Origin: Arthrobacter sp. SX1312
GTDB lineage: Bacteria; Actinomycetota; Actinomycetes; Actinomycetales; Micrococcaceae
Reading direction: 5' to 3'
NCBI RefSeq assembly: GCF_002929295.1
Contig: NZ_PJIM01000002.1
Location: forward strand, 764,191-828,190
DNA length: 64,000 bases
The notes beneath the pieces are model-generated. The model was not told where the DNA came from and did no database searches. It saw only the letters and a program-made list of their open reading frames with translations. Positions 15,952-26,064 of this stretch are shown piece after piece. How positions within the stretch are numbered: position 1 is the stretch's first letter; every line of letters starts with the position of its first letter. The position numbers were made by a program, and so were the translations under genes.

Positions 15952-17544
15952 GAAGACGCGGCCGCTCCCTGCGATGCCTGCCCGCGGTCACCTTGTGCGT
16001 CGCCCACCTCCGCCTCGGTACACCCCGACGGCGCAGGACGGGGGCAGACTGGACCGGATCGGCCGTGTCTTCAGCCGTGCGACCCGTCGGTGGTCGGTCC
16101 GGTCCCGTGTACTGAGCGCACTGCTCGCCCTGTCCGCCCTGGGTCTCCTGTTCGCAGGAACCACGGCATACGGACTGCAACGGGCAACACTCAACGCGGA
16201 CATCGACAACTCGCTGGAACGCAGTTTCGGGGAGTTCGAGACCCTTCTGGCGACGGGCATCGATCCCGCCACCCGATCTCCGTTCGTCACTGCCGAGACC
16301 CTCGTCTACCTCGTCATGCAGCGCACCCTTCCTGCCCCGAACGAAGGCATGATGGGCATCCGCGACAGTGACGCGGTTCTCCTCGCCAACGACGCCGTGT
16401 CCCTGCGCCTCGAGGACGACCCCGAGCTGGTGGCCGCCGCGGCGGACCGCTCGTCGGCGGACGACGTCGCCATCACGACGATCGACACCGCCAGAGCCAC
16501 CTACCGCGCCATCGTCGTGCCGGTCATGCTGAGCGAGGACACGGAGCCCACCACCTTCGTCCTCGCCTACGACATCGACGCGGAACGAGCGGAGCTGAAC
16601 CGGACGTACACCACTTTCGCCCTGATCAGCCTCGGGGCGCTGCTGCTCATCGGCGCAGTCGGCTGGCTGCTCATCGGCAACCTGCTGCACCCGGTGCGGC
16701 GGCTCCGGGAGACCGCACAGACCATCAATGACAGCGACCTCTCGCAGCGGATCGTCGTCACCGGGAACGACGACCTGTCCGATCTGACGCGGACCTTCAA
16801 CGCGATGCTCGACCGCCTCGAGAAGTCCTTCACGTCGCAGCGGCAACTGCTCGACGACGTCGGCCATGAGCTCCGCACGCCGATCACCATCATCCAGGGT
16901 CACCTCGAGCTGCAGGATCCTACCGATCGGGAGGACGTCGACGCCGTGCGGGCCGTCGCCCTCGACGAGCTGGAACGCATGCGTCTCCTCGTCGACGACC
17001 TGGTCACCTTGGCCGGGAGCGCTCGTCCCGATTTCGTCCGCCCGAAACCGACCAGCGTCGATCGCCTGACGGACGACATCCTCGACAAGGCACGCGGACT
17101 GGGTGACCGGCGATGGATCATCGACTCACGGGCTGAAGGGGAGGTCCCACTCGATGACCGGCGGGTCACGCAGGCGCTGCTTCAACTCGCCGCGAATGCC
17201 GTGAAGTTCTCCACGGACGGGTCGACGATCGCCGTCGGCTCCCGGCTCGACGGCGACCGTCTCAGCCTGTGGGTGCGTGATGAAGGCATCGGCATCAGCG
17301 CCGCCGACCAGCAGCGCATCTTCGGCCGCTTCGAACGCGGCTCCGACGGCAGACGCGCCGAGGGCGCGGGCCTCGGTCTGTCCATCGTCGAAGCGATCGC
17401 GCAGGCCCACGGCGGCGGTGTCAGTGTCCTGTCGGCGCCGGGCCGCGGCTCCACCTTCACCCTCGAACTTCCGACGGCGGCTCGCCGGAACCCGGCCGAT
17501 GCAGTATCCCGCGAGCACCGTGGCCCTGCCACGAAGGAGGAACC

Positions 17545-17548
<4 letters not shown>
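15941..17548 (+). CDS. Sensor histidine kinase
   Basis: The 535-residue protein has a basic Pro-rich N-terminus, a first membrane helix near residues 55-80, an extracytoplasmic sensor of about 145 residues, a second helix near 225-248, HAMP, a HisKA domain with GHELRTP (phospho-acceptor His) and a HATPase domain with N-box (LLQLAANAVKFS), D-box (DEGIGI) and G-box (GAGLGLSIVEAI). The ATG at 15941 lies inside the end of the upstream Asp-rich gene. The stop overlaps the response regulator start (GTGA). It should phosphorylate that regulator. Confidence 0.93.
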
Positions 17549-18222
<674 letters not shown>

Positions 18223-18255
18223 CCCGACGCCGAGCGCCGAGCGGGTCGGCCGGCA

Positions 18256-19314
18256 TCAGAGGGAGTCCTGGAACCAGTCCTTCGTGAGTTGCCGCCAGCG
18301 CGGGCGGAAGGCGTAGATGCACGTGAGGCGCAGCTTCGTCGACAGCGCATAGGCGTCCAGCCGGTCTTCGGGTACCAGCAGTTCCTCCGCCACGGCGAGG
18401 ATCGCACGCTCCCCGGCGGCACGCCGTCGGGCGCTGAGGAGGCCCTGCGCCTCACGGAACGACAGATGCACCAGGAGGTTCGCCAGGTCGAGGGCCGGTT
18501 CGGCCAGGGCCAGCGTGTCGCAGTCGATCAGCCCGAGCGTCCCCTGGCTGCTTCCCCCGCCGGAGATGAGCACCTGCTTGTCATGGAGGTCGCGGTGGGA
18601 CAGGACGGGAGCCTGCGCCGTACCGTGCAGAAGACGGCCGGCAGCGGTGCGTACTGCCGCACGCAGGGCCGCGTCCGGGACCGGAGAGGCACCGAAGTCG
18701 AGGCAGCGGACCATCCAGGTGGCGAGGGTCTCGACTTCGTCATGTGGACCGTAGGAAGGCAGACGACCAGCATCACCACCGGGGACGGCGGCGAAAGCCG
18801 GCCAGTGAGCGGCCCAGACGGACCAGGCGTGGTCGAGCATTGCCGTGCCATCGCTCCCGGCACTGGTACTCGAGCAGCCGAGATCGTACAGACTGGCGCC
18901 CGGCACCGCGGACAGGGTGAGCGTAGCCCCGTCGACGGCGGTGACGCGGGGAGTGGCGATGCCTGCGGCTGCGACGAGCCCGGCAGCCGTGGCGTGGGCG
19001 GTGACGACCCGGCCGACCTTCCGAGGTGGCAGGAGCTTCAGGTATGCGCTGTCCGTCCTCACGACGGCCCTCTTGGTGAAGCGGTGTACCAGGAGTTCAC
19101 CGGCGTCGACGGCCGCGGGAAGACCTGCCAGGGCCGGGTCCTCCCCGAAGGGCGTCAACGTCACCGTGCCATCCGCATCGAGGTGTCCGGCCCGCAGACG
19201 CCCTGTGGTCTCGTCGACGGCTTCGATGGTGAGTCCACCGTCGTGCGGCCAGGTGCGGCGGATGGTGAGCCGCGTGCCCTCGTTGTCCAGGACATCGTCG
19301 GGGATGAGCATCAC
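18256..19314 (-). CDS. APH-fold phosphotransferase (second of two)
   Basis: A 352-residue protein with the aminoglycoside-phosphotransferase/choline kinase fold in its C-terminal half: Brenner motif LSHRDLHDKQVLI and metal motif LGLIDCDTLALAEPALDLAN. It is the last gene of a coupled operon of ABC exporter and glycosyltransferases, and overlaps the first APH-like gene by 4 bases. In this context it may phosphorylate a sugar or a glycosylated intermediate. Resistance to aminoglycosides is an alternative but less likely reading. Confidence 0.82.
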   Translation of the reverse strand: MMLIPDDVLDNEGTRLTIRRTWPHDGGLTIEAVDETTGRLRAGHLDADGTVTLTPFGEDPALAGLPAAVDAGELLVHRFTKRAVVRTDSAYLKLLPPRKVGRVVTAHATAAGLVAAAGIATPRVTAVDGATLTLSAVPGASLYDLGCSSTSAGSDGTAMLDHAWSVWAAHWPAFAAVPGGDAGRLPSYGPHDEVETLATWMVRCLDFGASPVPDAALRAAVRTAAGRLLHGTAQAPVLSHRDLHDKQVLISGGGSSQGTLGLIDCDTLALAEPALDLANLLVHLSFREAQGLLSARRRAAGERAILAVAEELLVPEDRLDAYALSTKLRLTCIYAFRPRWRQLTKDWFQDSL

Positions 19315-20513
19315 GCGACCAGGGCTGCGAGCATCTCGAGCCGTTCCTCGGTGTCGTCACGCCACGAGGGTGAACAGGACCGGAACGGCTCGTCGAGGCG
19401 ATCCAGGAGATGTGCGGCGGTCCAGGCGAGCACGGTGTCCTGGTCGATGCGCCCACCGGCGTCCTCGTAGCCGTCGAGGAAGTGTCCGCGCAGGGTACGG
19501 CCTGAAGCGCGTTCCTGCAGCAGGTCGACGGCCACGAACGAGCCGATATCCGTGCCGGGGGGTGCCGTCGTCGACCGGTCGAAGTCGGCGAGCACCACGT
19601 GAGAGGCGTCGACGAGCACCTGATCAGCGGAGAAGTCACCATGGACGAGGGCTGTGCGGTCGTCGTCGCCCAGGCGTCGGACGAGCGCGGCGTGGATCCT
19701 GCTCAGTCGTGCCTGGCTTCCCGGCGTCAGGTGCAGGTCCCGCTCGTTCAGGGTGCGCAGTTTGTGGAGCAGGTCCCGTGCTGGTCGTGGTGCGAGGTCG
19801 GTGGGTTGTGCGTGCAGGAGTGCAAGGGCGGCGCCGGCGGAGCGGGCGGCGTCGTGACCATCCTCGCCGGCCACCTGTTGGAGGTCTCCCTGTCCGAACC
19901 AGGGGTAGTAGCGCAGGGTGCCGGCCTGCGGCGCGTCGAGGGGGATGATCCGCTGCAGGACCGGGACACCGCGGCGTGCGAGGTCGGCGAGGAAGGCTGT
20001 CTCTGCGGGATCAGCGCGGCCGGCCTTGCAGACCGTGGCGCCGGCGGCCGTCTCCATCCGGAAGACCACGCGGCGGTGGGGGTTGTAGTTGAGGACCCGG
20101 CCCGGCCCGAGGGACAGGCGATGGTGCCCCTCGAATGCCCGGAGGGTGTCGTGCAGCTTCATGTCCAGGCCGATAGGGCCGGCGACGAGCGTATGCCGTC
20201 CGGGCAGTCCGATCACGTCGATGTCATATCCGTGGTTCGCGGCCCGCGCGAGCGTCTTGTCCAGTTTGGCGGCGTGGTGCGGGGCGTAGGTCGCCACCCA
20301 TCGCGGGGCAGGATCCGCATCGGGTGCCCGCCGGGCGTCGGCCGGTGGAGCCTGTCCCGGGTGACGGGTCCGGAGGCGTGCGACGGCGGAGACGCCCTGC
20401 TTGTGGCGTAGCCGGTCGGCGTGCACCGGACGCGAGAACAGGGCGGACAATCCGACCGGATCGAAGATGGCCGGCAGCGCGGGCAGCGCTGGGTCGATGA
20501 GGGCGACGCTCAT
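19311..20513 (-). CDS. APH-fold phosphotransferase (first of two)
   Basis: The 400-residue protein has an APH-type kinase domain with catalytic segment LVHGDFSADQVLV and metal-binding LADFDRSTTAPPGTDIGS. The N-terminal 110 residues are extra, with no recognised domain. It overlaps the ABC gene by 4 bases and the next kinase by 4. Two divergent APH kinases in series suggest two phosphorylation steps, or one enzyme and one regulatory subunit. Confidence 0.82.
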   Translation of the reverse strand: MSVALIDPALPALPAIFDPVGLSALFSRPVHADRLRHKQGVSAVARLRTRHPGQAPPADARRAPDADPAPRWVATYAPHHAAKLDKTLARAANHGYDIDVIGLPGRHTLVAGPIGLDMKLHDTLRAFEGHHRLSLGPGRVLNYNPHRRVVFRMETAAGATVCKAGRADPAETAFLADLARRGVPVLQRIIPLDAPQAGTLRYYPWFGQGDLQQVAGEDGHDAARSAGAALALLHAQPTDLAPRPARDLLHKLRTLNERDLHLTPGSQARLSRIHAALVRRLGDDDRTALVHGDFSADQVLVDASHVVLADFDRSTTAPPGTDIGSFVAVDLLQERASGRTLRGHFLDGYEDAGGRIDQDTVLAWTAAHLLDRLDEPFRSCSPSWRDDTEERLEMLAALVA

Positions 20514-22351
20514 GGCTGCCGCCGGCCGGTGGCTGACAGGTCCTTGACGTCGTCGGCTTCACCGGCCCACCTCCCGTAGACGGGGTGCTCCCTGATGTCC
20601 GCGGGGGACCCTTCGAAGCGGACGGTCCCGTCCTCGAGCCAGATGATCCAGTCGTGCGTCAGCGCGACGGCGGGTTCGTGGGTGATGGTGATCGTGGTGC
20701 GATGCCGCGAGAGCAGGTCCAGCCCTTTCAGGACCTCCGCGCGCGAGTCCTTGTCGAGGCCGGTGGTGACCTCGTCGAGGATCACGAGCGGTGCATCGCG
20801 CAGCAGCGCCCGCGCGATCGCTATCCGTTGGCGCTGGCCGCCGGAGAGGGTCCCGCCCCGTTCGCCCACCGTCGTGTCGTACCCGTCCGGGAACTGCGCC
20901 ACGAAGCCGTGCACGTTGGCGAGCTTCGCCGCGTACTCGACGTCCTCGTCCGAAGCGTCGATGCGGCCGTAGCGGATGTTCTCCCGGATGGTGCCCGTGA
21001 AGAGGACGGCGTCCTGCAGCACCAGGCTGACATTGGAGCGGAGTGATTCGAGGGTCACGTGCCGGAGGTCCTTGCCGTCCAGGTGGACGCTCCCGGTCTG
21101 CGGGTCCATCATCCGTACCGCGAGCGAGGCGAGGGTGGACTTCCCGGAGCCCGAGGGGCCGACGACGGCTGTGCGACGGTGGCCCATGAACGTCAGGTCC
21201 ACGTCCCGGAGCACTGGTTCGTCGGGCGTGTATGCTGCCGTCACGCCGCGCAGCTCGAGGTCGCCCCACACCCGGGACAGGGGAACTGCGTGAGGGCTGT
21301 CCTCGATGTCGACCGGCTGATCGAGCAGATCGGCGACGCGCTCGCCCGATGCGGTCGCGCGGGCGATGCGCCCGGTGTACTTCGCCAGGTCGCGGAGGGG
21401 CTTCATCGCCGTCTTGAGGTACATGAGGAACAGGACGAGGTCGCCGGGCGTCATGGCGCCCTGCACCACACGCCAGCCGCCTCCCGTGAGCACCAGTGCG
21501 GTCGCGGCGCCGACGATGACATCGGTGCGGCGTTCGAGGGCCGCGGCCAGACGGCGGGCCAGCACGCCTTCGCGCAGCGTCTTCTCGTTGCTGGTCCCGA
21601 ACTGGCGTGCCAGTGTCTGTTCGAGACCGTACGTCTGGACGACGCGGATGGCTCCCAGGCTCTCCTGCGCGGTGTTCGCCAGCGCCCCCTCGCCCTTCCG
21701 GGTACGGCGTGCGGCGACGGTGATCCTCCCGGTGCTCAGCCTCGACAGCAGAAGGAATGCCGCCGAAGCGACGACGACGACGAGGGCGAGGAGGGGATCC
21801 AGCCAGAACATCACGCCGGCCATGGCCACGAGTGTGATGCAGTTCGCGATCAGCGGCAGGCCCGCGCTCACGGCCACCTCCTGGAGCTTCCCCACGTCGC
21901 CGATGAGGCGCTGGACCATGTCGCCCGTCCGGGACGAGGAGTGGTAGGACAGTGACAGCGATTGGACGTGCGCGAACACACGGGACCGTAGGTCGGTGGC
22001 CACACGGGAACCGGTCAGGGCGAACGCGATGGTGGCGAGGAAGTTGAACAGGGCACGGAACCCGATGATCGCCACCAGCGCAGCCCCGCACAGGATCAGC
22101 AGACCCGGGGACGCCGAGGGTCCACCACCGGAGAAATCGGCGCCGAGGCTCCTGGTGACGGCGTCGATGACGAATTTCACGGGCCAGGGTTCCAGAACGC
22201 GGAACGCGACCTCCAGCAGAAGGGCCGTGACGCCGCCGGCCATGAGCGTCCTGTGCCGGCCGAGGTGCGGCCGCACCATGCGCAGCGTCCTTCGAAGGGG
22301 TTTCGCCGGTGGTCCGGAGGTCGGGGGACCGGGGGTGGTCGGCCTGCTCAC
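20510..22351 (-). CDS. ABC exporter (fused membrane and ATPase domains)
   Basis: A 613-residue half-transporter. The type IV exporter membrane domain spans about residues 25-330 (five to six helices). The ATPase has Walker A GPSGSGKST, signature LSGGQRQRIAIARAL, Walker B PLVILDEVTTGLD and the switch His in ITHEP. The GTG start at 22351 overlaps the upstream glycosyltransferase stop (GTGA). It probably works as a homodimer, flipping or exporting the glycan or glycolipid made by the neighbouring transferases. Confidence 0.92.
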   Translation of the reverse strand: MSRPTTPGPPTSGPPAKPLRRTLRMVRPHLGRHRTLMAGGVTALLLEVAFRVLEPWPVKFVIDAVTRSLGADFSGGGPSASPGLLILCGAALVAIIGFRALFNFLATIAFALTGSRVATDLRSRVFAHVQSLSLSYHSSSRTGDMVQRLIGDVGKLQEVAVSAGLPLIANCITLVAMAGVMFWLDPLLALVVVVASAAFLLLSRLSTGRITVAARRTRKGEGALANTAQESLGAIRVVQTYGLEQTLARQFGTSNEKTLREGVLARRLAAALERRTDVIVGAATALVLTGGGWRVVQGAMTPGDLVLFLMYLKTAMKPLRDLAKYTGRIARATASGERVADLLDQPVDIEDSPHAVPLSRVWGDLELRGVTAAYTPDEPVLRDVDLTFMGHRRTAVVGPSGSGKSTLASLAVRMMDPQTGSVHLDGKDLRHVTLESLRSNVSLVLQDAVLFTGTIRENIRYGRIDASDEDVEYAAKLANVHGFVAQFPDGYDTTVGERGGTLSGGQRQRIAIARALLRDAPLVILDEVTTGLDKDSRAEVLKGLDLLSRHRTTITITHEPAVALTHDWIIWLEDGTVRFEGSPADIREHPVYGRWAGEADDVKDLSATGRRQP

Positions 22352-23475
22352 AGGTTGCTCTCTTCCAGGATGGCATCGAGGACGGCGTCCCAGCTGTGGC
22401 GCTCCGCGAACCGGCGGGCAGCCATGGACATGGTGCGGCGTGCGAGCGGGTCTCCCGCGAGCTCGTCCAGGGCGGCCGCCAACGCCGCGGGGTGCGAGGG
22501 TTCGACGAGGACGCCCGTCACCCCGTCGTCGACGATGCCCGGAACCTGCCCGACGGCCGATGCCACGACCGGCAATCCGGCGGCGCAGTACTCGTAGATC
22601 TTCAGGGGGGAGAAGTACTGCTCCTCCTCCCGCTCGGTCCGGGGATAGGGTGCCACCGCGATCGCACACCCGGCAAGCATCGTGGGCACCTCGGCAGGAG
22701 TCGACGCCCCGGTGAAGTCGGCGTCCACACCCTTCGCGGCGGCCAGGGAACGCAGGCTTGCGGCTTCGGGACCGTCCCCGACAATCCTCAGTCTCCAGGA
22801 ACCGTCGGACAGCGCCTTCGCCTCGATGAGGTCGCTGACCCCGTGCCATGGTTTCAGGGTTCCGACGAAGACCACGGTGGGGGTGCCATCGGCTTCCGGT
22901 GCGGGCGCGATGCGTCTCACATTGACCCCGTTGGGTGCCGTGATGATCCTGGGCGGGGGATCGGACGATGCGTGTGCGGCAACCCAGGCAGCGATGGGAT
23001 CGGACACGCACGCAACGACCGTCGCCGCCGAAAGCTGGATCCTGAGTGCGTGCAGTGCTGCTCCCTCGTCGTGCAGTGCGCGGTGGGTCCGTTGTTCATC
23101 GATGAGGGGCGCATTCACCTCGAGGATGCCGGGGACCGACAATGCGTTCATGATCCGTGCAAGCGCATCACTGAAGAGCGAATATCTCTCATAGATCGCG
23201 GTGACGCCGTCCTTCACGGCCTGTGCAGCCAGTGCAGCGGCGGCGTCCCGTTGGGACTGTTCACGCTCCGGGCCGCTGCCGCGGGGAATGGGGTGGGTGA
23301 CCACCCGCACCCCGGCAAGGTCGTCGGGAACCGACTCGCCGATTCGCGTGCAATAGACGGTGACATCGGCGCCGCGGGCGAGCCAGCTCCGGACGATCTC
23401 CTGGACGTGGACAGAGGCTCCCTTGGAGCCGAACACCGGGATACCGGGATCGACGCACACATAGGCGACGTGCAT
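22348..23475 (-). CDS. Glycosyltransferase family 4 protein (B)
   Basis: A 375-residue GT-B fold transferase: N-terminal HVAYVCVDPGIPVFGSKGAS, linker, then the nucleotide-sugar domain with GTLKPWHGVSDLIEA and SPLKIYEYCAAGLPVVAS carrying the E-x7-E-like element. It would transfer a sugar from an NDP-donor at the cytoplasmic face of the membrane. It shares one base with the preceding transferase (TGATG) and four with the ABC gene. Confidence 0.9.
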   Translation of the reverse strand: MHVAYVCVDPGIPVFGSKGASVHVQEIVRSWLARGADVTVYCTRIGESVPDDLAGVRVVTHPIPRGSGPEREQSQRDAAAALAAQAVKDGVTAIYERYSLFSDALARIMNALSVPGILEVNAPLIDEQRTHRALHDEGAALHALRIQLSAATVVACVSDPIAAWVAAHASSDPPPRIITAPNGVNVRRIAPAPEADGTPTVVFVGTLKPWHGVSDLIEAKALSDGSWRLRIVGDGPEAASLRSLAAAKGVDADFTGASTPAEVPTMLAGCAIAVAPYPRTEREEEQYFSPLKIYEYCAAGLPVVASAVGQVPGIVDDGVTGVLVEPSHPAALAAALDELAGDPLARRTMSMAARRFAERHSWDAVLDAILEESNL

Positions 23476-24731
23476 CAGGATCCCTTCGACGAGCTCAGGG
23501 CGCCCTGTCCGGTCTGGAGCTCGCGCAGCCGACGAGCCTGCTCCACGGAGTCGAACGACGACTCGATCAGCTGCCGCGCCGCGCGTGCCATCCCGGTCAG
23601 GTCGGCGGATGCACAGTAGGTGAGGGCGTCGACGAGATCGGCTGTGGACCCCGCCCGGGTCAGGATGCCCGTGGGGGCGCCGTCCCCGGAATCGAAGACC
23701 TCCGGAATTCCTGTCACGTCACTCGCGATACAGGGGACGCCGGTTGCCATGGCCTCCAGGAGCACGGTCGGCAGGCCGTCCATGTTGCCGTCGGTGGCCA
23801 TGATGCACGGCGCGACGAAGACGTCGGCCCACCGCAGCACGGCGACGACTTCTTCCTGAGTCCGGGGGCCGAGCAGCGTGACGTCGTCCGCGAGGTCGAG
23901 CGCACGTACTTGCGCAAGGAGATCCTCATGCTCAGGACCGCCTCCCGCGATGCGGACGTCCAGGGCGAGGCCGTCGGCCTTCAGCCGGGCGACGGCCTCG
24001 AGCAGGTAGCGGAAGCCCTTCTTCTCGACCAGCCTGCCCACGGCGCAGACACGCAGGACCGGCCCGCGTGGTGCCGGGTCCTCGTAGGGGAACCGGCCGA
24101 GTTCCAGGCCGTTGTAGACGCGGTGCACGGAGGCATCCGCGCCGCTCGCGAGCCGGTCGAGGAAGCGGTGGTTGAAGTCGCTGACCGTGACGACGTGATG
24201 AGCCCGGCGCATCAGGTCCGCCAGGACCGCCGCGTCCACCTCCTCGTGGAAGATGTCCTTCGCGTGGGCGGTGAAGGAGAAGGGGATGTCGACGAGTTCT
24301 GCGGCGATGGCGGTGGCGCGGGCGGCCATCGATCCGAAGTGCGCGTGAGCGTGGGTGATGCCCTGGCGGGCGAACTCCGCAGCCAGCCCGACTCCCTGAT
24401 GGGCTTCCGTCGGGTCCATCGCCAGTAGATCGGGCAGCATGTGCGCGAAGCGCTCCCCGAACGTCGGGATCGTCGCCAGGCCTTCCCCGAGCAGGCCCCA
24501 GGCCTCGAGGATCTTCGAAGGCTTCGGTATGTACGTCACGCCGGCCTGAACGCGAGCGAGTTCCGGGTGGAATCGGGGGTCGATCGGCGGACGCAACGAG
24601 AAGAGGCGGAGGTCCTCGCCCTGCGCTTCCCGGGCAAGGATCTCGGTCACGATGAACGTCTCGGAGAACCGCGGATACATTTTCATGACATAGGCGGTGC
24701 GCGACGGTCCGGGTCGGTCAGACAGCAGCAT
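23475..24731 (-). CDS. Glycosyltransferase family 4 protein (A), WcaL-like
   Basis: The 418-residue protein opens with YVMKMYPRFSETFIVTEI, typical of exopolysaccharide transferases of the WcaL/AmsK type, and ends with the donor domain (VGRLVEKKGFRYLLEAVARL, then LPTVLLEAMATGVPCIASDV with the E-x7-E motif). The ATG at 24731 follows GGAGGTGGGT and overlaps the upstream gene by 14 bases; longer in-frame N-termini lack a ribosome site. Probably builds an extracellular glycan. Confidence 0.9.
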   Translation of the reverse strand: MLLSDRPGPSRTAYVMKMYPRFSETFIVTEILAREAQGEDLRLFSLRPPIDPRFHPELARVQAGVTYIPKPSKILEAWGLLGEGLATIPTFGERFAHMLPDLLAMDPTEAHQGVGLAAEFARQGITHAHAHFGSMAARATAIAAELVDIPFSFTAHAKDIFHEEVDAAVLADLMRRAHHVVTVSDFNHRFLDRLASGADASVHRVYNGLELGRFPYEDPAPRGPVLRVCAVGRLVEKKGFRYLLEAVARLKADGLALDVRIAGGGPEHEDLLAQVRALDLADDVTLLGPRTQEEVVAVLRWADVFVAPCIMATDGNMDGLPTVLLEAMATGVPCIASDVTGIPEVFDSGDGAPTGILTRAGSTADLVDALTYCASADLTGMARAARQLIESSFDSVEQARRLRELQTGQGALSSSKGS

Positions 24732-25926
24732 GTACCCACCTCCGGTCCTGGGAGCCCGCCTCGGTGGCGAGGAGTTCAGCGGCCAGAGGGGCGAGTGCGG
24801 CGACACCGGTCAGGTCGACCGTGGAACGGCCCACACGGGTGCCTGCGGCACGACCGAACCACGCGCCGATGAGTTCCGGGGAGAGGTCGTCGGGGTGGCA
24901 CATCTCGACGACACCATGCCGGGCCAGCGCAGAGGCACGGATGAGTTGCTCCATCCGAGGTTCTGTCCGCGGAACGATGAGCGCAGGAGCGGATGTGGTC
25001 ATGATCTCGCTGACGGAGTTGTACCCGCCCATCGATACGATCGCCGAGGCTCCCTCGATCTCGGAGAGCGCGTCGCGCACTTTCACCACGACCGACGTGC
25101 CGGGTCCCGCGGCCCGCTCGACCAGGCGGCGGTGCTCCTTCGGCATCTGGGGCCCGGTGATGACGAGATGCCCGTAGCCCTCGGGAACCTCGGCGCCGGC
25201 AGCGGCGAGCAGCAGCGCGAGGCCGTCCGAGCCGCCGCCGGCCATGGTCAGTACGTACGGCTGACCCACGGGGGTCGACCGTCCGCGGGAGACCCTGCCC
25301 GCGGCGAGATAGCCCGTGTAGCGGACGAGCGGGCCGAGGGTCCCCGGGATCTCCCCTGTTCCCAGAGGGTCGTGAATCGCAGGATCTCCGTACACCCAGA
25401 TCTGGTCGAAGACCGGCGCCAGGACGTCGATTCCACCCATCCTGCTCCACTCCTGCTCCATCGCGTGGGGGCTGTCGAGTACCTCACGCAGTCCGAGGAC
25501 CACCTTGCATGCCGGACGCCTGAGGCGGAGGTTCGTCAGGGCCTGTCCCAGTTCGCCGTCCACTCCGAACGCATGGCGGTCGACGACCACCAGGTGCGGG
25601 CGGAAACGGTCGAACACGGCGTCGATCATGTGCATGCGCAGCTGGATGAGGGCATCCTGCCCGATGGTCAGATGACGTGGACGGTAACCCTCGGTGCTCT
25701 TGCGTATCCCCGGCAGGACCACCCAATCCCATCCCGCCGGGACGTCGAAGCGTGTTGCGGAGGATTCCCCCGTGACGAGGAGGCCGGTCACCTTCCGGTT
25801 CGCGTGGCCGGGCAGGCCGGCCGACAGCGCGTGGGCGATGGCGAGGTTACGGCGCGTGTGCCCGAGCCCCTGGGAGTCATGGGAGTAGAGGACGACCCTG
25901 AGCTCCTCGGGCTGCAAATCTGCCAT
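24718..25926 (-). CDS. Predicted glycosyltransferase, MurG-like (COG4671 type)
   Basis: A 402-residue GT-B protein of the predicted glycosyltransferase group related to MurG. It shows the N-terminal YSHDSQGLGHTRRNLAIAHA, the donor-domain glycine motif TMAGGGSDGLALL and the late SMGGYNSVSEIM with conserved Gly-Gly-Tyr-Asn. It heads the six-gene coupled operon. The biochemical activity of this group is not established to my knowledge. Confidence 0.85.
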   Translation of the reverse strand: MADLQPEELRVVLYSHDSQGLGHTRRNLAIAHALSAGLPGHANRKVTGLLVTGESSATRFDVPAGWDWVVLPGIRKSTEGYRPRHLTIGQDALIQLRMHMIDAVFDRFRPHLVVVDRHAFGVDGELGQALTNLRLRRPACKVVLGLREVLDSPHAMEQEWSRMGGIDVLAPVFDQIWVYGDPAIHDPLGTGEIPGTLGPLVRYTGYLAAGRVSRGRSTPVGQPYVLTMAGGGSDGLALLLAAAGAEVPEGYGHLVITGPQMPKEHRRLVERAAGPGTSVVVKVRDALSEIEGASAIVSMGGYNSVSEIMTTSAPALIVPRTEPRMEQLIRASALARHGVVEMCHPDDLSPELIGAWFGRAAGTRVGRSTVDLTGVAALAPLAAELLATEAGSQDRRWVHAAV

Positions 25927-26011
25927 CGTTGATTGCCGGCTTTCTTGACCTGGTGCTGGGATGGTGGAGATATCAGTACGTCAGTCCCGCATGAGCCGCG
26001 CATGATGGGTG

Positions 26012-26029
26012 CATGAGGGAGTTCTCATC
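26012..26029. promoter_or_regulatory. Shared palindrome upstream of glycosyltransferase operon
   Basis: CATGAGGGAGTTCTCATC has inverted arms ATGAG/CTCAT and sits 86-103 bases before the COG4671-type gene. It matches the element at 27507-27524 in 14 of 17 core bases with identical spacing, so both transcription units may answer to one regulator. Confidence 0.55.
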
Positions 26030-26064
26030 TTTCGCACGGCTCACGCCGGTGCCCCGGCGATGGT

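Noticed and set aside
18256-20513. Reading the two APH-like genes as aminoglycoside resistance
   Set aside because: They are the last genes of a coupled glycosyltransferase/ABC operon, which fits sugar or metabolite phosphorylation better.
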